A stretch of 64,000 nucleotides of DNA from contig NZ_PIPS01000001.1 in NCBI RefSeq assembly GCF_003987185.1, positions 1,240,001-1,304,000 of the forward strand, written 5' to 3'. The translations under genes were made by a program, and so were the position numbers. Shown piece after piece: positions 54,351 through 63,569 of this stretch (positions within the stretch are counted from its first letter, which is position 1; each line of letters opens with the position of its first letter). Origin of the DNA: Idiomarina aquatica. Lineage in GTDB: Bacteria > Pseudomonadota > Gammaproteobacteria > Enterobacterales > Alteromonadaceae. The notes under the pieces are model-generated. The model was not told where the DNA came from. It saw only the letters and a list, made by a program, of their open reading frames with translations, and made no database searches.

Positions 54351-54677
54351 ATTAAGACTCCCAGTCTACGCCTAACAGCTAGTTCAATAGATGACCGGCA
54401 GTTTGCTCGATCAAAACACGTAAAGCCAGTAGGGTAATTGCCTCGAAAAGCGAATAGGGGTATCAAAAATACCCCTTTTGGGAGATGAGGGTAGTTTTTT
54501 AAGCTATTGATTATTAATAGTTTTATTTTTTCCAATTGAGAGTGGTTTTCATTACCCACTATTTTCGATAAAAAAGGGGTAGCCCAAAGTTACTTAGCCT
54601 CTCGTCGTCTGTTAATATACATTCCACTTACATGTATTTTGCGCTGCAGAGTTTCGGAGCAGGATTGCCATAGGCGT
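54351..54677. promoter_or_regulatory. narG-narX divergent control region with NarL-type heptamers
   Basis: A 327 bp AT-rich gap. It has AGGGGTA (54456-54462) and TACCCCT (54470-54476) as an inverted pair 7 bp apart, TACCCAC (54553-54559) and AGGGGTA (54575-54581). A dyad CTATTGATTATTAATAG at 54504-54520 contains the FNR half-site TTGAT, without a good second half. NarL and FNR control is inferred. Confidence 0.6.
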
Positions 54678-56456
54678 ATGAGAACAACATCCATTATCAA
54701 TCTTTTTCGGGTTTCACTCGCCCTTATCGTTATTGTTGCCAGCGGTTCGGCACTCACCGGTTTTCTGCTGCTGGAAAAATCAGAAAAGGATGCCGCTGTC
54801 ATTAATGCCGCCGGTATGCACCGGATGCTCGCGTTTGAGTTATTAGCAGCCGACCAGGCCAGCAACACCGACGAAGTCGAGCGCATCAGTGGTGATATTA
54901 ATCAGCGCTGGCAGCACCCCTTGCTTGAATTTCACACCAACGATCCCGCTTCCGACGCCTCCACCATCGCGGTTACCGCTCGGCAGCACTGGCAACGTAT
55001 CGAACGACAGTTATCTGCTGCCGAGCCGATCAGTTATACGTCGGTAAAGGATTATGTTGAGCAGCTGCAAAGCTTTGTATTGGCGCTGCAACATAAATCC
55101 GAGCAGCGCATGACCCTGGTGAGGGGCGCCCTGGCGGTGTCCGCCTTTATTATCGTGGCGGTGTTTTTCTTCCTGCTGTATATCCTGCGCCGGCGCATCG
55201 ATGAGCCATTGAACCATGTTATGAGTGTTTGCCGACGGTTGATTCAAGGTGACTTTACTGCTCGCGCGCACATTGAATCCAACGACGAAATTGGCCAGTT
55301 GTCTAACGCATTGAATAAAATGTCGGACACCGTCAGTTACTTTTATGGCGGCTTAGAGCGCCGGGTTGAACAACAAACCGCGGAACTGAGTAGAAAAAAC
55401 AAGGTGCTGTCGTTTCTCTACGACACCGCACGCTCGATCATTGTCCACAGCTACGATTATGCCAATTATCAAGACGTCATTGAGCGTCTCTATGAAGTTG
55501 GCGAAGTCGACGATATCGAACTGTGTCTGTTGACCGAAGAAGGCAGCCGTCCGTTTTTACAATTACAGCCGCGGCCGACCTCGAAAGAGCCTTGTAGCAG
55601 CCAAAGTTGCGCGACCTGTATCAAGGCGGGCGCCGGTGCTTCTATTATTGACGATAAGATGGTCTACCGGTTTGTCTTAAAACGGGAAGATCAAGAGTAT
55701 GGCGTATTGATTGTCCGTTGCGAACCCGGCACCCAGTTAGAAGGCTGGCAACAACAGCTGATGAGCTCGACGGCCGATCAATTGGCACTGTCACAGAGTT
55801 TAAAAACCGAGGAAGAACAAGTCCGGCGCCTGGCACTGATGCATGAACGCACGGTCATTGCACGCGAACTTCATGACTCCCTGGCGCAGGCATTATCCTA
55901 TTTGAAAATACAGGTTACACGGTTACAAAAGGCCGTCGAGAAACAAGACCGGGCGGTCATTGATGACGTGTCTACCGAACTCCGCGAAGGTCTTAACTCG
56001 GCTTACAAACAGTTGCGCGAACTGCTTACCACGTTCCGCCTGAAAGTTGATGGTTCAGGCTTGTACAACGCTTTGCAAACGACGGTGAAACAGCTGTCTG
56101 AGCAAAGCGATCTGGCAGTGCAATTAGACTACCGTCTGAATGACATTCCACTGGCACCTCACGAAGAAATTCACTTGCTGCAGATCATTCGTGAAGCCAG
56201 TCAAAACGCGGTCAACCACAGTCAGGGTGAGCATTTGCATATTACCCTGACACAACCGGCGGGATCCGACATTGAACTGACCATCAGTGATGACGGTATT
56301 GGTATTCCCGAAAATGCTGAGAAGCTCAATCACTACGGTCTGGCGATTATGCAGGAACGAAGCCGAAACCTCGGTGGTGAACTCGAAATGCGTCAGCGGG
56401 AAGAAGGCGGGACCATTGTCTGGTTCCGCTTCACGCCGGACTACTTGTTGCAATAA
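54678..56456 (+). CDS. narX: Nitrate/nitrite sensor histidine kinase NarX
   Basis: A 592-residue kinase: TM1 ~7-30, periplasmic four-helix sensor with the P-box INAAGMHRMLAFEL, TM2 ~150-172, HAMP, a central module with a cysteine cluster (CSSQSCATC, residues 306-314), HisKA_3 with the phospho-acceptor H399 in ARELHDSLAQAL, and a HATPase domain (GDDGIGIP-like SDDGIGIP). ATG 54678 is preferred to TTG 54639. Separated from narL by an opposing transporter gene. Confidence 0.93.
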   Translation: MRTTSIINLFRVSLALIVIVASGSALTGFLLLEKSEKDAAVINAAGMHRMLAFELLAADQASNTDEVERISGDINQRWQHPLLEFHTNDPASDASTIAVTARQHWQRIERQLSAAEPISYTSVKDYVEQLQSFVLALQHKSEQRMTLVRGALAVSAFIIVAVFFFLLYILRRRIDEPLNHVMSVCRRLIQGDFTARAHIESNDEIGQLSNALNKMSDTVSYFYGGLERRVEQQTAELSRKNKVLSFLYDTARSIIVHSYDYANYQDVIERLYEVGEVDDIELCLLTEEGSRPFLQLQPRPTSKEPCSSQSCATCIKAGAGASIIDDKMVYRFVLKREDQEYGVLIVRCEPGTQLEGWQQQLMSSTADQLALSQSLKTEEEQVRRLALMHERTVIARELHDSLAQALSYLKIQVTRLQKAVEKQDRAVIDDVSTELREGLNSAYKQLRELLTTFRLKVDGSGLYNALQTTVKQLSEQSDLAVQLDYRLNDIPLAPHEEIHLLQIIREASQNAVNHSQGEHLHITLTQPAGSDIELTISDDGIGIPENAEKLNHYGLAIMQERSRNLGGELEMRQREEGGTIVWFRFTPDYLLQ

Positions 56457-56517
56457 GTGGTCGCAATCGTGTGTTGCAGTCGTTTGCCGGGCTAGTCCGG
56501 GTCTGTCCGGCAGATTA

Positions 56518-57795
56518 TTACGGGTTATAAAACTCACCGTGCCGGCGCAGATAAATAATGTAATTGGCGATAAAACCGAGCACAAAGAACACGGCGATTT
56601 CAAACATAACGTTGGCAAAGCCCTGTTCTTCCCATGCCAGTAAAAACCTAAGCGGCAAATAAACCGCGCCGATAAAAGCCACGCTGCCAACCCAGGATAA
56701 GACCCGGTTTACGTAAGCTAACGGAAATACCTTATGTAAGGTCACCACAACCGAGCCGTTAGCCATTGCCGAACTGATCACCAGCCCCATCATACTGATA
56801 AAAAGTACATCGAAGTAACGCATATCCTGCGGGTAATCCATCAGCAGGAATTGTCGCGCGGCCATGGCCGCAAACACCGACATCAACAGTAAACAGACTT
56901 GGGTTACCAGGGTGCCGCCGAATAGCCGCCCCAACCAATGGCCAAGTGGGCGCGCCAGAATTCCCAGAAATGGCGCCATCCAAACCAGCATCAGCGTGCT
57001 GTATCCAAACTCGACTTCCAGAATGATCGGCAGCACAAAGCTAAAGCCAATAAAGCTTCCCAGTGTCATGTTGTACAAAATGCCCACATACCAAAGATGC
57101 TTGTTATTCAGCAGCAGACCCCGTAACGGCACTCGGTTAATGGGTTTGAATGGAAAGTGAGTGTTTGGCAACAGCCATTGTTTAATCGAAGAAGCAAGAA
57201 ATAACACCGCCATCAGTAACGGAAAGCTCGCCGGGGTAATGGCAGCTCCGATGGGTTGCCGTGAAAACAGATTGCCACTACTCATCACAAAGGTCTTTGC
57301 TGCGCCTTCTATCGGCAGCGGCAACATCACCACCAATGGCACCAGTAAGTACGCCAGGAAGGTCGAAATTAAAATAATCCCCACCACCCACGCTGACGGC
57401 AACGACGTGCCGGTTAAATCCGAACGAGTGCCAACCAGGCTCGAGTCAAATGCCCGACCATAAATGATCGCCGGGTATCCGGATAGTAAAAGCGCTAGCG
57501 CCAGAATACCCATATGGGTTTGCTGATAAACCACACCGACAAAGCCCGCTGCTGCCACAATGAGCATAGCAAGATTGTGATAACGACTGACCATGGCGGT
57601 CGCCTGCGCCGAGAGCAAACTACCGATCACACGGGCAAGCACCCCGCCGGCTCCGCACACCGCGAGCAACACGAAAGCATCGGTGACCCCCAACTGGCGT
57701 GTTTGATACATCAGCACGATCATGATCGGCCAACTCGCCCAGTAGCTCATCCCGATAAGCAATTGCAGCCACGTGGAGCGACTTTCTCTATTCAC
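56518..57795 (-). CDS. Divergent NarK-family (NNP) transporter
   Basis: A 425-residue protein with twelve membrane helices, MFS fold. GSFIGFSFVLPIILEV and the arginines in VLARVIGSLL and ILARPLGHWL match the NarK anion-site helices. The two glycine-rich nitrate signatures are lost: GGGNFSSSMSNI of NarK2 corresponds to YPAIIYGRAFDSSL, and GNGSTFRMVP to ANGSVVVTLH. Substrate may therefore differ from nitrate or nitrite. The gene sits in opposite orientation between narX and narL. Confidence 0.75.
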   Translation of the reverse strand: MNRESRSTWLQLLIGMSYWASWPIMIVLMYQTRQLGVTDAFVLLAVCGAGGVLARVIGSLLSAQATAMVSRYHNLAMLIVAAAGFVGVVYQQTHMGILALALLLSGYPAIIYGRAFDSSLVGTRSDLTGTSLPSAWVVGIILISTFLAYLLVPLVVMLPLPIEGAAKTFVMSSGNLFSRQPIGAAITPASFPLLMAVLFLASSIKQWLLPNTHFPFKPINRVPLRGLLLNNKHLWYVGILYNMTLGSFIGFSFVLPIILEVEFGYSTLMLVWMAPFLGILARPLGHWLGRLFGGTLVTQVCLLLMSVFAAMAARQFLLMDYPQDMRYFDVLFISMMGLVISSAMANGSVVVTLHKVFPLAYVNRVLSWVGSVAFIGAVYLPLRFLLAWEEQGFANVMFEIAVFFVLGFIANYIIYLRRHGEFYNP

Positions 57796-57890
57796 AGCAA
57801 CACTTTATTGAGTTGTTTCGACATTCCCTAAACTTTGCAGTGACGCCACTCAAAGGACAACTCGTTTTACGTGTTAGTTAGCAGTTTTTA

Positions 57891-57919
57891 TGGGGTAACA
57901 TTCTACCCATAAGGGGGTA
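57891..57919. promoter_or_regulatory. NarL/NarP-type 7-2-7 palindrome upstream of narL
   Basis: TACCCAT-AA-GGGGGTA at 57904-57919 is a 7-2-7 inverted heptamer pair, the preferred NarL/NarP target, with a further heptamer TGGGGTA at 57891-57897. It lies between the divergent transporter and narL, and may serve both. Confidence 0.7.
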
Positions 57920-57998
57920 TTTTTAATGTATTTAGTGCGCAGTTGTGGCAACCTATACGCTATTCAAGCACGATAAATGTACGTTCAAGGAGAGACCC

Positions 57999-58649
57999 AT
58001 GTCGAGTGAAGCGGCCAGCATCATGTTAGTTGATGATCACCCGTTACTGCGTAAGGGACTGAAGCAACTGATTGCCATGGAAGATGACATGCAAGTTGTT
58101 GCCGAGGCCAGTAATGGCAAAGATGCAATAGAACTCGCGGCGCAGCATGATCCCGATTTAATTGTGTTGGATCTTAATATGCAGGGCATGGACGGTATCG
58201 AGACGTTGAAAAAACTGCGCGATTCCGGCGTGACCTCGCGCATCATTATGCTTACCGTCAGTGACGCCGATGACGATGTGGTGGCGGCAATTACTAACGG
58301 CGCCGACGGCTACCTACTAAAAGACATGGAGCCGGAACAGCTGCTTGAACAAATCCACCGCGCGGTTACCGGTAAAATGGTACTGAGCGAAGCGATTACC
58401 GAAATTCTTGCTACGGCTCTGCGACAGCCAGCAAAATCACCGTCATCACAGTTGAGCTCGCTGACCAACCGTGAGTACGAAATTTTGAGCCTCATCGCTA
58501 AAGGCATGAGCAACAAAGTGATTGCCCGCGAACTCGATATCTCCGACGGCACCGTTAAAGTCCACGTTAAACATCTTCTCAAGAAACTAGGACTTCGATC
58601 CCGTGTTGAAGCCGCCGTATGGATGGTGAATCAACAAGGGGAGCAATAA
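57999..58649 (+). CDS. narL: Nitrate/nitrite response regulator NarL
   Basis: A 216-residue regulator: receiver domain ~7-122 with phosphorylated D58 in IVLDLNM and the conserved Lys in YLLKDMEP; LuxR-type helix-turn-helix ~150-212 (LTNREYEILSLIAKGMSNKVIARELDIS in part). ATG 57999 has AAGGAGAG; an earlier GTG lacks support. The stop overlaps the moeA start (TAATG), so they are cotranscribed. Confidence 0.95.
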   Translation: MSSEAASIMLVDDHPLLRKGLKQLIAMEDDMQVVAEASNGKDAIELAAQHDPDLIVLDLNMQGMDGIETLKKLRDSGVTSRIIMLTVSDADDDVVAAITNGADGYLLKDMEPEQLLEQIHRAVTGKMVLSEAITEILATALRQPAKSPSSQLSSLTNREYEILSLIAKGMSNKVIARELDISDGTVKVHVKHLLKKLGLRSRVEAAVWMVNQQGEQ

Positions 58650-59872
58650 TGTCTGCAATGATACCCGTCGCTGAAGCCGTCGAACGCATGCTTGAGCGTG
58701 TGACCCGCGTGGTACAAACTGAAATCGTACCGCTGGCACAAGGACTTGGCCGCATTTGTGCCAAACCAATACAGTCACCGATTGATGTACCCGGCCATGA
58801 TAACTCAGCGATGGACGGTTATGCGGTTCGTGCCGGTTCGACGCAGGTCGGCGACCAACCGGTGATTGTGGGTACTTCTGCGGCAGGACACCCATATAGC
58901 GGCGCGGTTGCGGCCGGACAATGTGTCCGCATCATGACCGGTGCAACGGTTCCCACCGGAACCGACGCCATCATCATCCAGGAAAATGTCAGTGTCTCGG
59001 ACGATGGCGGCAGCATTACCATTAACGAGCCGGTCCGTGTTGGAGACAACATCCGCCTGCGCGGTGCCGATGTTAGCCAGGGCGCGACCGTGATTGGTCA
59101 GGGCGAGCGTCTCAATCCGGTTGATATCGGGTTACTCGCGTCACTGGGCATCGCCGAGGTTGAGGTGCAGCGGACGCTAAAAGTGGCGGTTTTTTCTACC
59201 GGTGACGAACTGGTCAGCCCCGGTCAGCCGCTCCAGTCCGGTCAGATCTACGATTCCAATCGTTACTTGATAGGGGCGATGCTGCAACGCCTTAATATTG
59301 AGGTGATGGATCTGGGTCGCTTACCCGACAACCTGGAAGCCATAAAAGGCGCGCTGACTGACGCAAGTACGCAAGCAGACGCCATCATTACCAGTGGCGG
59401 TGTGTCCGTTGGCGATGCCGACTACACCAAACAAGCGCTTGAAGCGCTGGGCGAAGTTGGCTTTTGGAAGGTCGCAATGAAGCCCGGTAAGCCGTTTGCG
59501 TTTGGCCGCCTTAACCAGGCATGGTTTTTCGGTTTGCCCGGCAATCCGGTCGCCGCGGCCGTTACCATGGACCAATTGGTACAACCGGTGTTGGCAAAAC
59601 TTGCCGGAGAACAACAGCAGGCGACGTTGCAGTTGTCAGCGACGTCTGCGGAAGCGTTGAAAAAACGTCCGGGGCGGGCTGATTTCCAACGCATCTGCTA
59701 CTGGCAGGATGAACATGGCGAACTCAAACTGAAAAGTGCTGGCTCTCAGAGTTCAGGGGTATTAAGCACACTTAAACTTGCCAATGGTTTTGCGGCTATT
59801 GAGCAAGAACGTGGCAAGGTAGAACCCGGCGAGTCGGTCACCGTACTGCCCTTTTCTAAGCTCCTGCGCTAA
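58649..59872 (+). CDS. moeA: Molybdopterin molybdenumtransferase MoeA
   Basis: A 407-residue enzyme that inserts molybdenum into adenylated molybdopterin. Marks: VPGHDNSAMDGYAVRA, IMTGATVPTGTDAIIIQE, RGADVSQG, VFSTGDELVSPG, TSGGVSVGDADY and GLPGNPVAA. ATG 58649 shares its A with the narL stop. Ends 4 bp into modC, converging. Confidence 0.96.
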   Translation: MSAMIPVAEAVERMLERVTRVVQTEIVPLAQGLGRICAKPIQSPIDVPGHDNSAMDGYAVRAGSTQVGDQPVIVGTSAAGHPYSGAVAAGQCVRIMTGATVPTGTDAIIIQENVSVSDDGGSITINEPVRVGDNIRLRGADVSQGATVIGQGERLNPVDIGLLASLGIAEVEVQRTLKVAVFSTGDELVSPGQPLQSGQIYDSNRYLIGAMLQRLNIEVMDLGRLPDNLEAIKGALTDASTQADAIITSGGVSVGDADYTKQALEALGEVGFWKVAMKPGKPFAFGRLNQAWFFGLPGNPVAAAVTMDQLVQPVLAKLAGEQQQATLQLSATSAEALKKRPGRADFQRICYWQDEHGELKLKSAGSQSSGVLSTLKLANGFAAIEQERGKVEPGESVTVLPFSKLLR

Positions 59873-60921
59873 TGCACAGCGGCAGCCTTAAAGGCTGCCA
59901 TGACCTTGACGCCCGGCGCTAATGCCAGTCGCTGACACGATGCTCTGGTAATCAGCGCCCGTAACTGCTGGTCGCCGAGGCTCAAGGTGACGATAACTTC
60001 AGCCGCATGACGCGCCGCCTCAACCGCAACCACGTTTGCGGCCAATTGATTGCTGAGCGAACTGGCGGTCAAGGGTTGCAAGGCCAAACTGACATCACGT
60101 GCCCAAACCAGCAACCGTTGTTTAGCTGAGGTCTCTTCAAGCGCTTGCGGAAGCCACAATGACTGCCCGTCTATCCGCCAGCATTGCAGGCCTTGTTGCG
60201 GCACCTGCTCCACCGGTTCCAGCTCAAGTACTGACAATGGCCCATCGCTATGACCAGCCAATTGTGGCACCTGCTGTTGTAATGGTCCCGCAGACTCGAC
60301 CTGCCCTTGGTTGATCACCACTACATCATCAGCGAGCTGCACCACCTCGTCTAACTGATGGCTGACGAATATCATCGGCAACTGAAAACGTTGTTGCACC
60401 TTCTTTAGATCCGCCAAAATTTGCTGCTTGGCGGCGTAATCAAGACCCGTCATTGGCTCGTCCAGCAGCAGCAGACGCGGTTGTGACAGCAACGCCCGGG
60501 CCAATGCGACGCGTTGCTGTTGTCCCCCCGACAATGCACTGGGATAACGTTGCAACAACGGACTAATGCCCAGTACCTTGATCACTTCATCCGGATGAAT
60601 AAAAACACCTTCGCCGCGTTTGGGCATACCGTAGAGAATGTTCTCCATAACCGATTTCTTGCTAAATAAGTGCGGCTGCTGAAACACCATAGCGACCTTT
60701 CGATGTTCGGCCCTAAGCTGTTTGCGCCCCTGCAGCCAGTCGGTTGTGTGCCACTGAACCGAACCCGATACCTGCGTTTCCAATCCGGCGATAACCCGCA
60801 ACAAGGTGCTTTTACCACTGCCGGAGGGACCGAAAACAGCCGTTACGCCCGTGCCGGAGAATGCGTGTTTTACTTGCAGTTGGAAACCTGCCCGTTGCAG
60901 AGAAACATCAACCTTTAGCAT
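59869..60921 (-). CDS. modC: Molybdate ABC transporter ATP-binding protein
   Basis: A 350-residue ATPase: Walker A FGPSGSGKSTLLR, signature LSGGQQQRVALARAL, Walker B LLLLDEPMTGLD, and a C-terminal TOBE (molybdate-binding) domain ~285-350. The frame opens 102 bp upstream inside modB; the ATG at 60921 starts the conserved part and overlaps modB by 14 bp. Last gene of the operon. Confidence 0.95.
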   Translation of the reverse strand: MLKVDVSLQRAGFQLQVKHAFSGTGVTAVFGPSGSGKSTLLRVIAGLETQVSGSVQWHTTDWLQGRKQLRAEHRKVAMVFQQPHLFSKKSVMENILYGMPKRGEGVFIHPDEVIKVLGISPLLQRYPSALSGGQQQRVALARALLSQPRLLLLDEPMTGLDYAAKQQILADLKKVQQRFQLPMIFVSHQLDEVVQLADDVVVINQGQVESAGPLQQQVPQLAGHSDGPLSVLELEPVEQVPQQGLQCWRIDGQSLWLPQALEETSAKQRLLVWARDVSLALQPLTASSLSNQLAANVVAVEAARHAAEVIVTLSLGDQQLRALITRASCQRLALAPGVKVMAAFKAAAVH

Positions 60922-61597
60922 AGGTCGCGCCCCCCAACGTGCGTTTTTGCAGACTGTATACGGCCAGTAGCACCGTAAACGAGAAGACCAGTAAACCCAG
61001 CGCCAGATTACCCGCGGCATCATAGTTCATCGCTTCGGTATGGTCATAAATCAAAATCGAAAGAACCTGAGTTTCTCCGGGGATACTGCCGCCGAGCATC
61101 AAAATAACGCCAAACTCTCCTAGCGTATGAGCGAAACTTAGTGTTGCCGCCACCAAAAAGCCGCCTTGGCTGGCCGGTATCACCAACGTCCAGAAGCGAC
61201 GCCACCAGCCAGCCCCGAGCGTTGCCGCCGCTTCCAACTGCCCTTGCGGTAACTGACGAAAGGATTCAACCAACGGCTGTACCGCAAACGGCAGAGAATA
61301 AATCACCGACGCCACCAAAATCCCCTCAAAGCTGAACGCCAAATGATCCAGCCCCAAGGATTCTAGGGTAGCCCCCACAAATCCTGATGGTCCTAACCAC
61401 ATCAATAAGTAAAAGCCGAGTACCGTCGGCGGTAATACCAGCGGTAGCGCGACCACGGCCTGGATCACCGAACTTAACCAGGAATGCCGGCGCGCCAGCC
61501 ACCAGGCCAGCGGGGTTGCCAGTAATAACAGGATGAGGGTACTGTACAATCCCAGCTTCAAGGTCAGGCTGACCGCCTGCCAGTCGAGGGCTGTCAT
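60908..61597 (-). CDS. modB: Molybdate ABC transporter permease
   Basis: A 229-residue inner-membrane permease with about five helices and the coupling loop EAAATLGAGWWRRFWTLVIPAS. LVLPPTVLGFYLL and HTLGEFGVILMLGG are typical of ModB. Overlaps modA by 4 bp. Confidence 0.95.
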   Translation of the reverse strand: MTALDWQAVSLTLKLGLYSTLILLLLATPLAWWLARRHSWLSSVIQAVVALPLVLPPTVLGFYLLMWLGPSGFVGATLESLGLDHLAFSFEGILVASVIYSLPFAVQPLVESFRQLPQGQLEAAATLGAGWWRRFWTLVIPASQGGFLVAATLSFAHTLGEFGVILMLGGSIPGETQVLSILIYDHTEAMNYDAAGNLALGLLVFSFTVLLAVYSLQKRTLGGATYAKG

Positions 61598-62352
61598 GGT
61601 GATAACTCCGTTGCGCGTACCTGTATACCAAAGCGTTGTTTTAATGCATCAAACTGTGACTGGCGATAAAACTGACTGAATGCGCGCGCCGCCGTAACTT
61701 GCTCCGAGCCCGCAACCCTTGCGTGGTTCTGTTGCAGCCGCTGCGAGTCGTCAAGTTGTAACTGCAGCAGTTGATTTTCCGAACGAGCATCCAACGGTAC
61801 GACCGACAGCGCGACCAGACCAAAATCAGCTGCGCCACTAAACACCATTTGTGCAGCCTGCGCCACATTCTCGGCATACACCAGCTTCGGCTTGATCTGC
61901 TCATAGAGACCCTGGTTCTTTAGCCATCCCAACGCCGCCTGGCCATAGGGCGCATGGCGTGGCTGGGCTATTGCAACGCGGATCTCCGCCTGCATGATGT
62001 CGGCCGGTTGCAGTGCCGCTTTTGAGCGCGGTGCCCACAGCACCAACTGCCCGATGCCGTCGTCATGCACCCGGTCGACCAGCAACTGTTGCCGGAGCTT
62101 CTGCATAAACCGCGGATTCGCCGAAAAATAAAGGTCAAACGGCGCGCCAGCAGCAATCTGAGTTGCCAGCTTCCCGGATGAGCCGTAAATGACTCGCACC
62201 ACCTGTTGGTGCTGTTCGCGATAGGCCTGCGTGATAGGTTCTAAGATGGGTCGGTAACTTGAGGCTGCAGCGATCGTCAACGGCTCGGCGTTGACCATTG
62301 CGATCACACTCACCCACAACAATGCCAGAAAGAAAACCGCCCGCTGCCGCAT
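61594..62352 (-). CDS. modA: Molybdate-binding periplasmic protein
   Basis: A 252-residue exported protein with a signal peptide (~1-22, ending MVNAE). The binding-site segments AAASSYRPILEPI and YGSSGKLATQIAAGAPFDLYFSA carry the serines that hold the oxyanion. The tail differs from E. coli ModA, so tungstate or a related anion cannot be excluded. Six bp after moaE. Confidence 0.92.
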   Translation of the reverse strand: MRQRAVFFLALLWVSVIAMVNAEPLTIAAASSYRPILEPITQAYREQHQQVVRVIYGSSGKLATQIAAGAPFDLYFSANPRFMQKLRQQLLVDRVHDDGIGQLVLWAPRSKAALQPADIMQAEIRVAIAQPRHAPYGQAALGWLKNQGLYEQIKPKLVYAENVAQAAQMVFSGAADFGLVALSVVPLDARSENQLLQLQLDDSQRLQQNHARVAGSEQVTAARAFSQFYRQSQFDALKQRFGIQVRATELSP

Positions 62353-62358
62353 TACTGG

Positions 62359-62805
62359 TTACTCCCAGCGGTTGGCAGCAACGGTGTCACTGTCTTTAGC
62401 CGCGACCCAGCGACTGCCTTCGGCGTAGTGCTCTTTTTTCCAGAATGGCGCTTTGGTTTTTAGATAATCCATGATGAAACTGGTGGCTGCGAACGCCGCA
62501 TCGCGGTGACCACTGGCCACGCCGACAAAGACAATTTGCTCATTAACCCGTAAATAGCCGACCCGGTGAATAACGGTAACCGCCGCTAACGGCCAACGTT
62601 GTTGTGCTTGCGCGACGATCCCCTGCAGCGCCTTCTCGGTCATCTGCGGATAGTGTTCAAGCTCCAGTGCCTGCAGGTCACCGGTGTCATCGCGTACCAA
62701 GCCGGAAAAGGTAGCGACGGCGCCGCAACTGGCGTGCTTGGCCAGTGTTTTATAGCAATCAGCGACATCAAAGTCTTCGGTTTGAACCGCAACCTGTACC
62801 GACAT
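62359..62805 (-). CDS. moaE: Molybdopterin synthase catalytic subunit
   Basis: A 148-residue protein with GAVATFSGLVRDD, LELEHYPQMTEKAL, HRVGYLRVNEQIVFVGVASGHRDAAF and the active-site lysines in KTKAPFWKKEHYAEGSRWV. With MoaD it puts the dithiolene sulfurs on precursor Z. Five bp after moaD. Confidence 0.95.
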   Translation of the reverse strand: MSVQVAVQTEDFDVADCYKTLAKHASCGAVATFSGLVRDDTGDLQALELEHYPQMTEKALQGIVAQAQQRWPLAAVTVIHRVGYLRVNEQIVFVGVASGHRDAAFAATSFIMDYLKTKAPFWKKEHYAEGSRWVAAKDSDTVAANRWE

Positions 62806-62810
62806 CTTGT

Positions 62811-63059
62811 TTAACCACCTGTTACCGGGGGAAATAACGCCACCTCGTCACCATTCCCGACACGCTGCGTCGGTTCCGCAAATTCATGATTGACCGCACA
62901 CAGCAAATCATAGCGTGACAGTTCTCTGTGCCATTTATCAGAGCGGCTTTTTAACTGCTCCAGCAACTTAGCCACGCTGATGGGTTTGTTAATGTCGAGC
63001 TGTAACTGGTCGACAGCCAGCCGTTCACGTAATACTGCAAAGAATTTAATGGTTAACAT
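62811..63059 (-). CDS. moaD: Molybdopterin synthase sulfur carrier subunit
   Basis: An 82-residue ubiquitin-like protein beginning MLTIKFFAVLRERL and ending in the reactive VTGG. MoeB adenylates this terminal glycine. Directly abuts the moaC stop. Confidence 0.93.
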   Translation of the reverse strand: MLTIKFFAVLRERLAVDQLQLDINKPISVAKLLEQLKSRSDKWHRELSRYDLLCAVNHEFAEPTQRVGNGDEVALFPPVTGG

Positions 63060-63551
63060 TCATGCCTCCTGATGGTCCGCCAACGTCCAATGACCGCGTT
63101 TACCGCCCTGTTTCTCAAGTAGCCGGGTTGCCTCAATCACCATCGCCGGGTCAACCGCTTTGCACATATCGTAAAGCGTTAAGGCCGCCACCGAGGCCGC
63201 GGTCAGGGCTTCCATCTCAACCCCTGTATTGCCATTCACTTTGCACTCGGTATAAACCACGATGGCACCATCGTCTTCCTGCACATCAAAGCTCACCTCA
63301 ACCCGCGTTAATGCCAGTGGGTGGCATAACGGAATCAGGTCGCTGCAGCGTTTAGCGGCCATAATACCGGCGATGCGTGCGGTGGCGAAAACATCGCCTT
63401 TCTTCTCTGCGGCCTGCTTCAACAATGCAATCACATTGTTCGCGGTGCGTAAGGTACTGGTCGCTTTCGCAGTACGCTGCGTGAGCGCTTTATCGCCCAC
63501 GTCAACCATATGTGCCGCGCCGTCTGCGGTTAAATGTGTTAAATGTGTCAT
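63060..63551 (-). CDS. moaC: Cyclic pyranopterin monophosphate synthase
   Basis: A 163-residue enzyme with MVDVGDKALTQRTA, AARIAGIMAAKRCSDLIPLCHPL and TGVEMEALTAASVAALTLYDMCKAVD. It acts after MoaA, which is not in this window. 18 bp after moaB. Confidence 0.96.
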   Translation of the reverse strand: MTHLTHLTADGAAHMVDVGDKALTQRTAKATSTLRTANNVIALLKQAAEKKGDVFATARIAGIMAAKRCSDLIPLCHPLALTRVEVSFDVQEDDGAIVVYTECKVNGNTGVEMEALTAASVAALTLYDMCKAVDPAMVIEATRLLEKQGGKRGHWTLADHQEA

Positions 63552-63569
63552 GTAAAATTCTGCTCCCGG

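Noticed and set aside
54504-54520. FNR box before narG
   Set aside because: The dyad CTATTGATTATTAATAG has one half-site only.
56457-56517. GCCGG/CCGGC hairpin between narX and the NarK-like gene
   Set aside because: Short stem, long loop and no T run; not convincing as a terminator.
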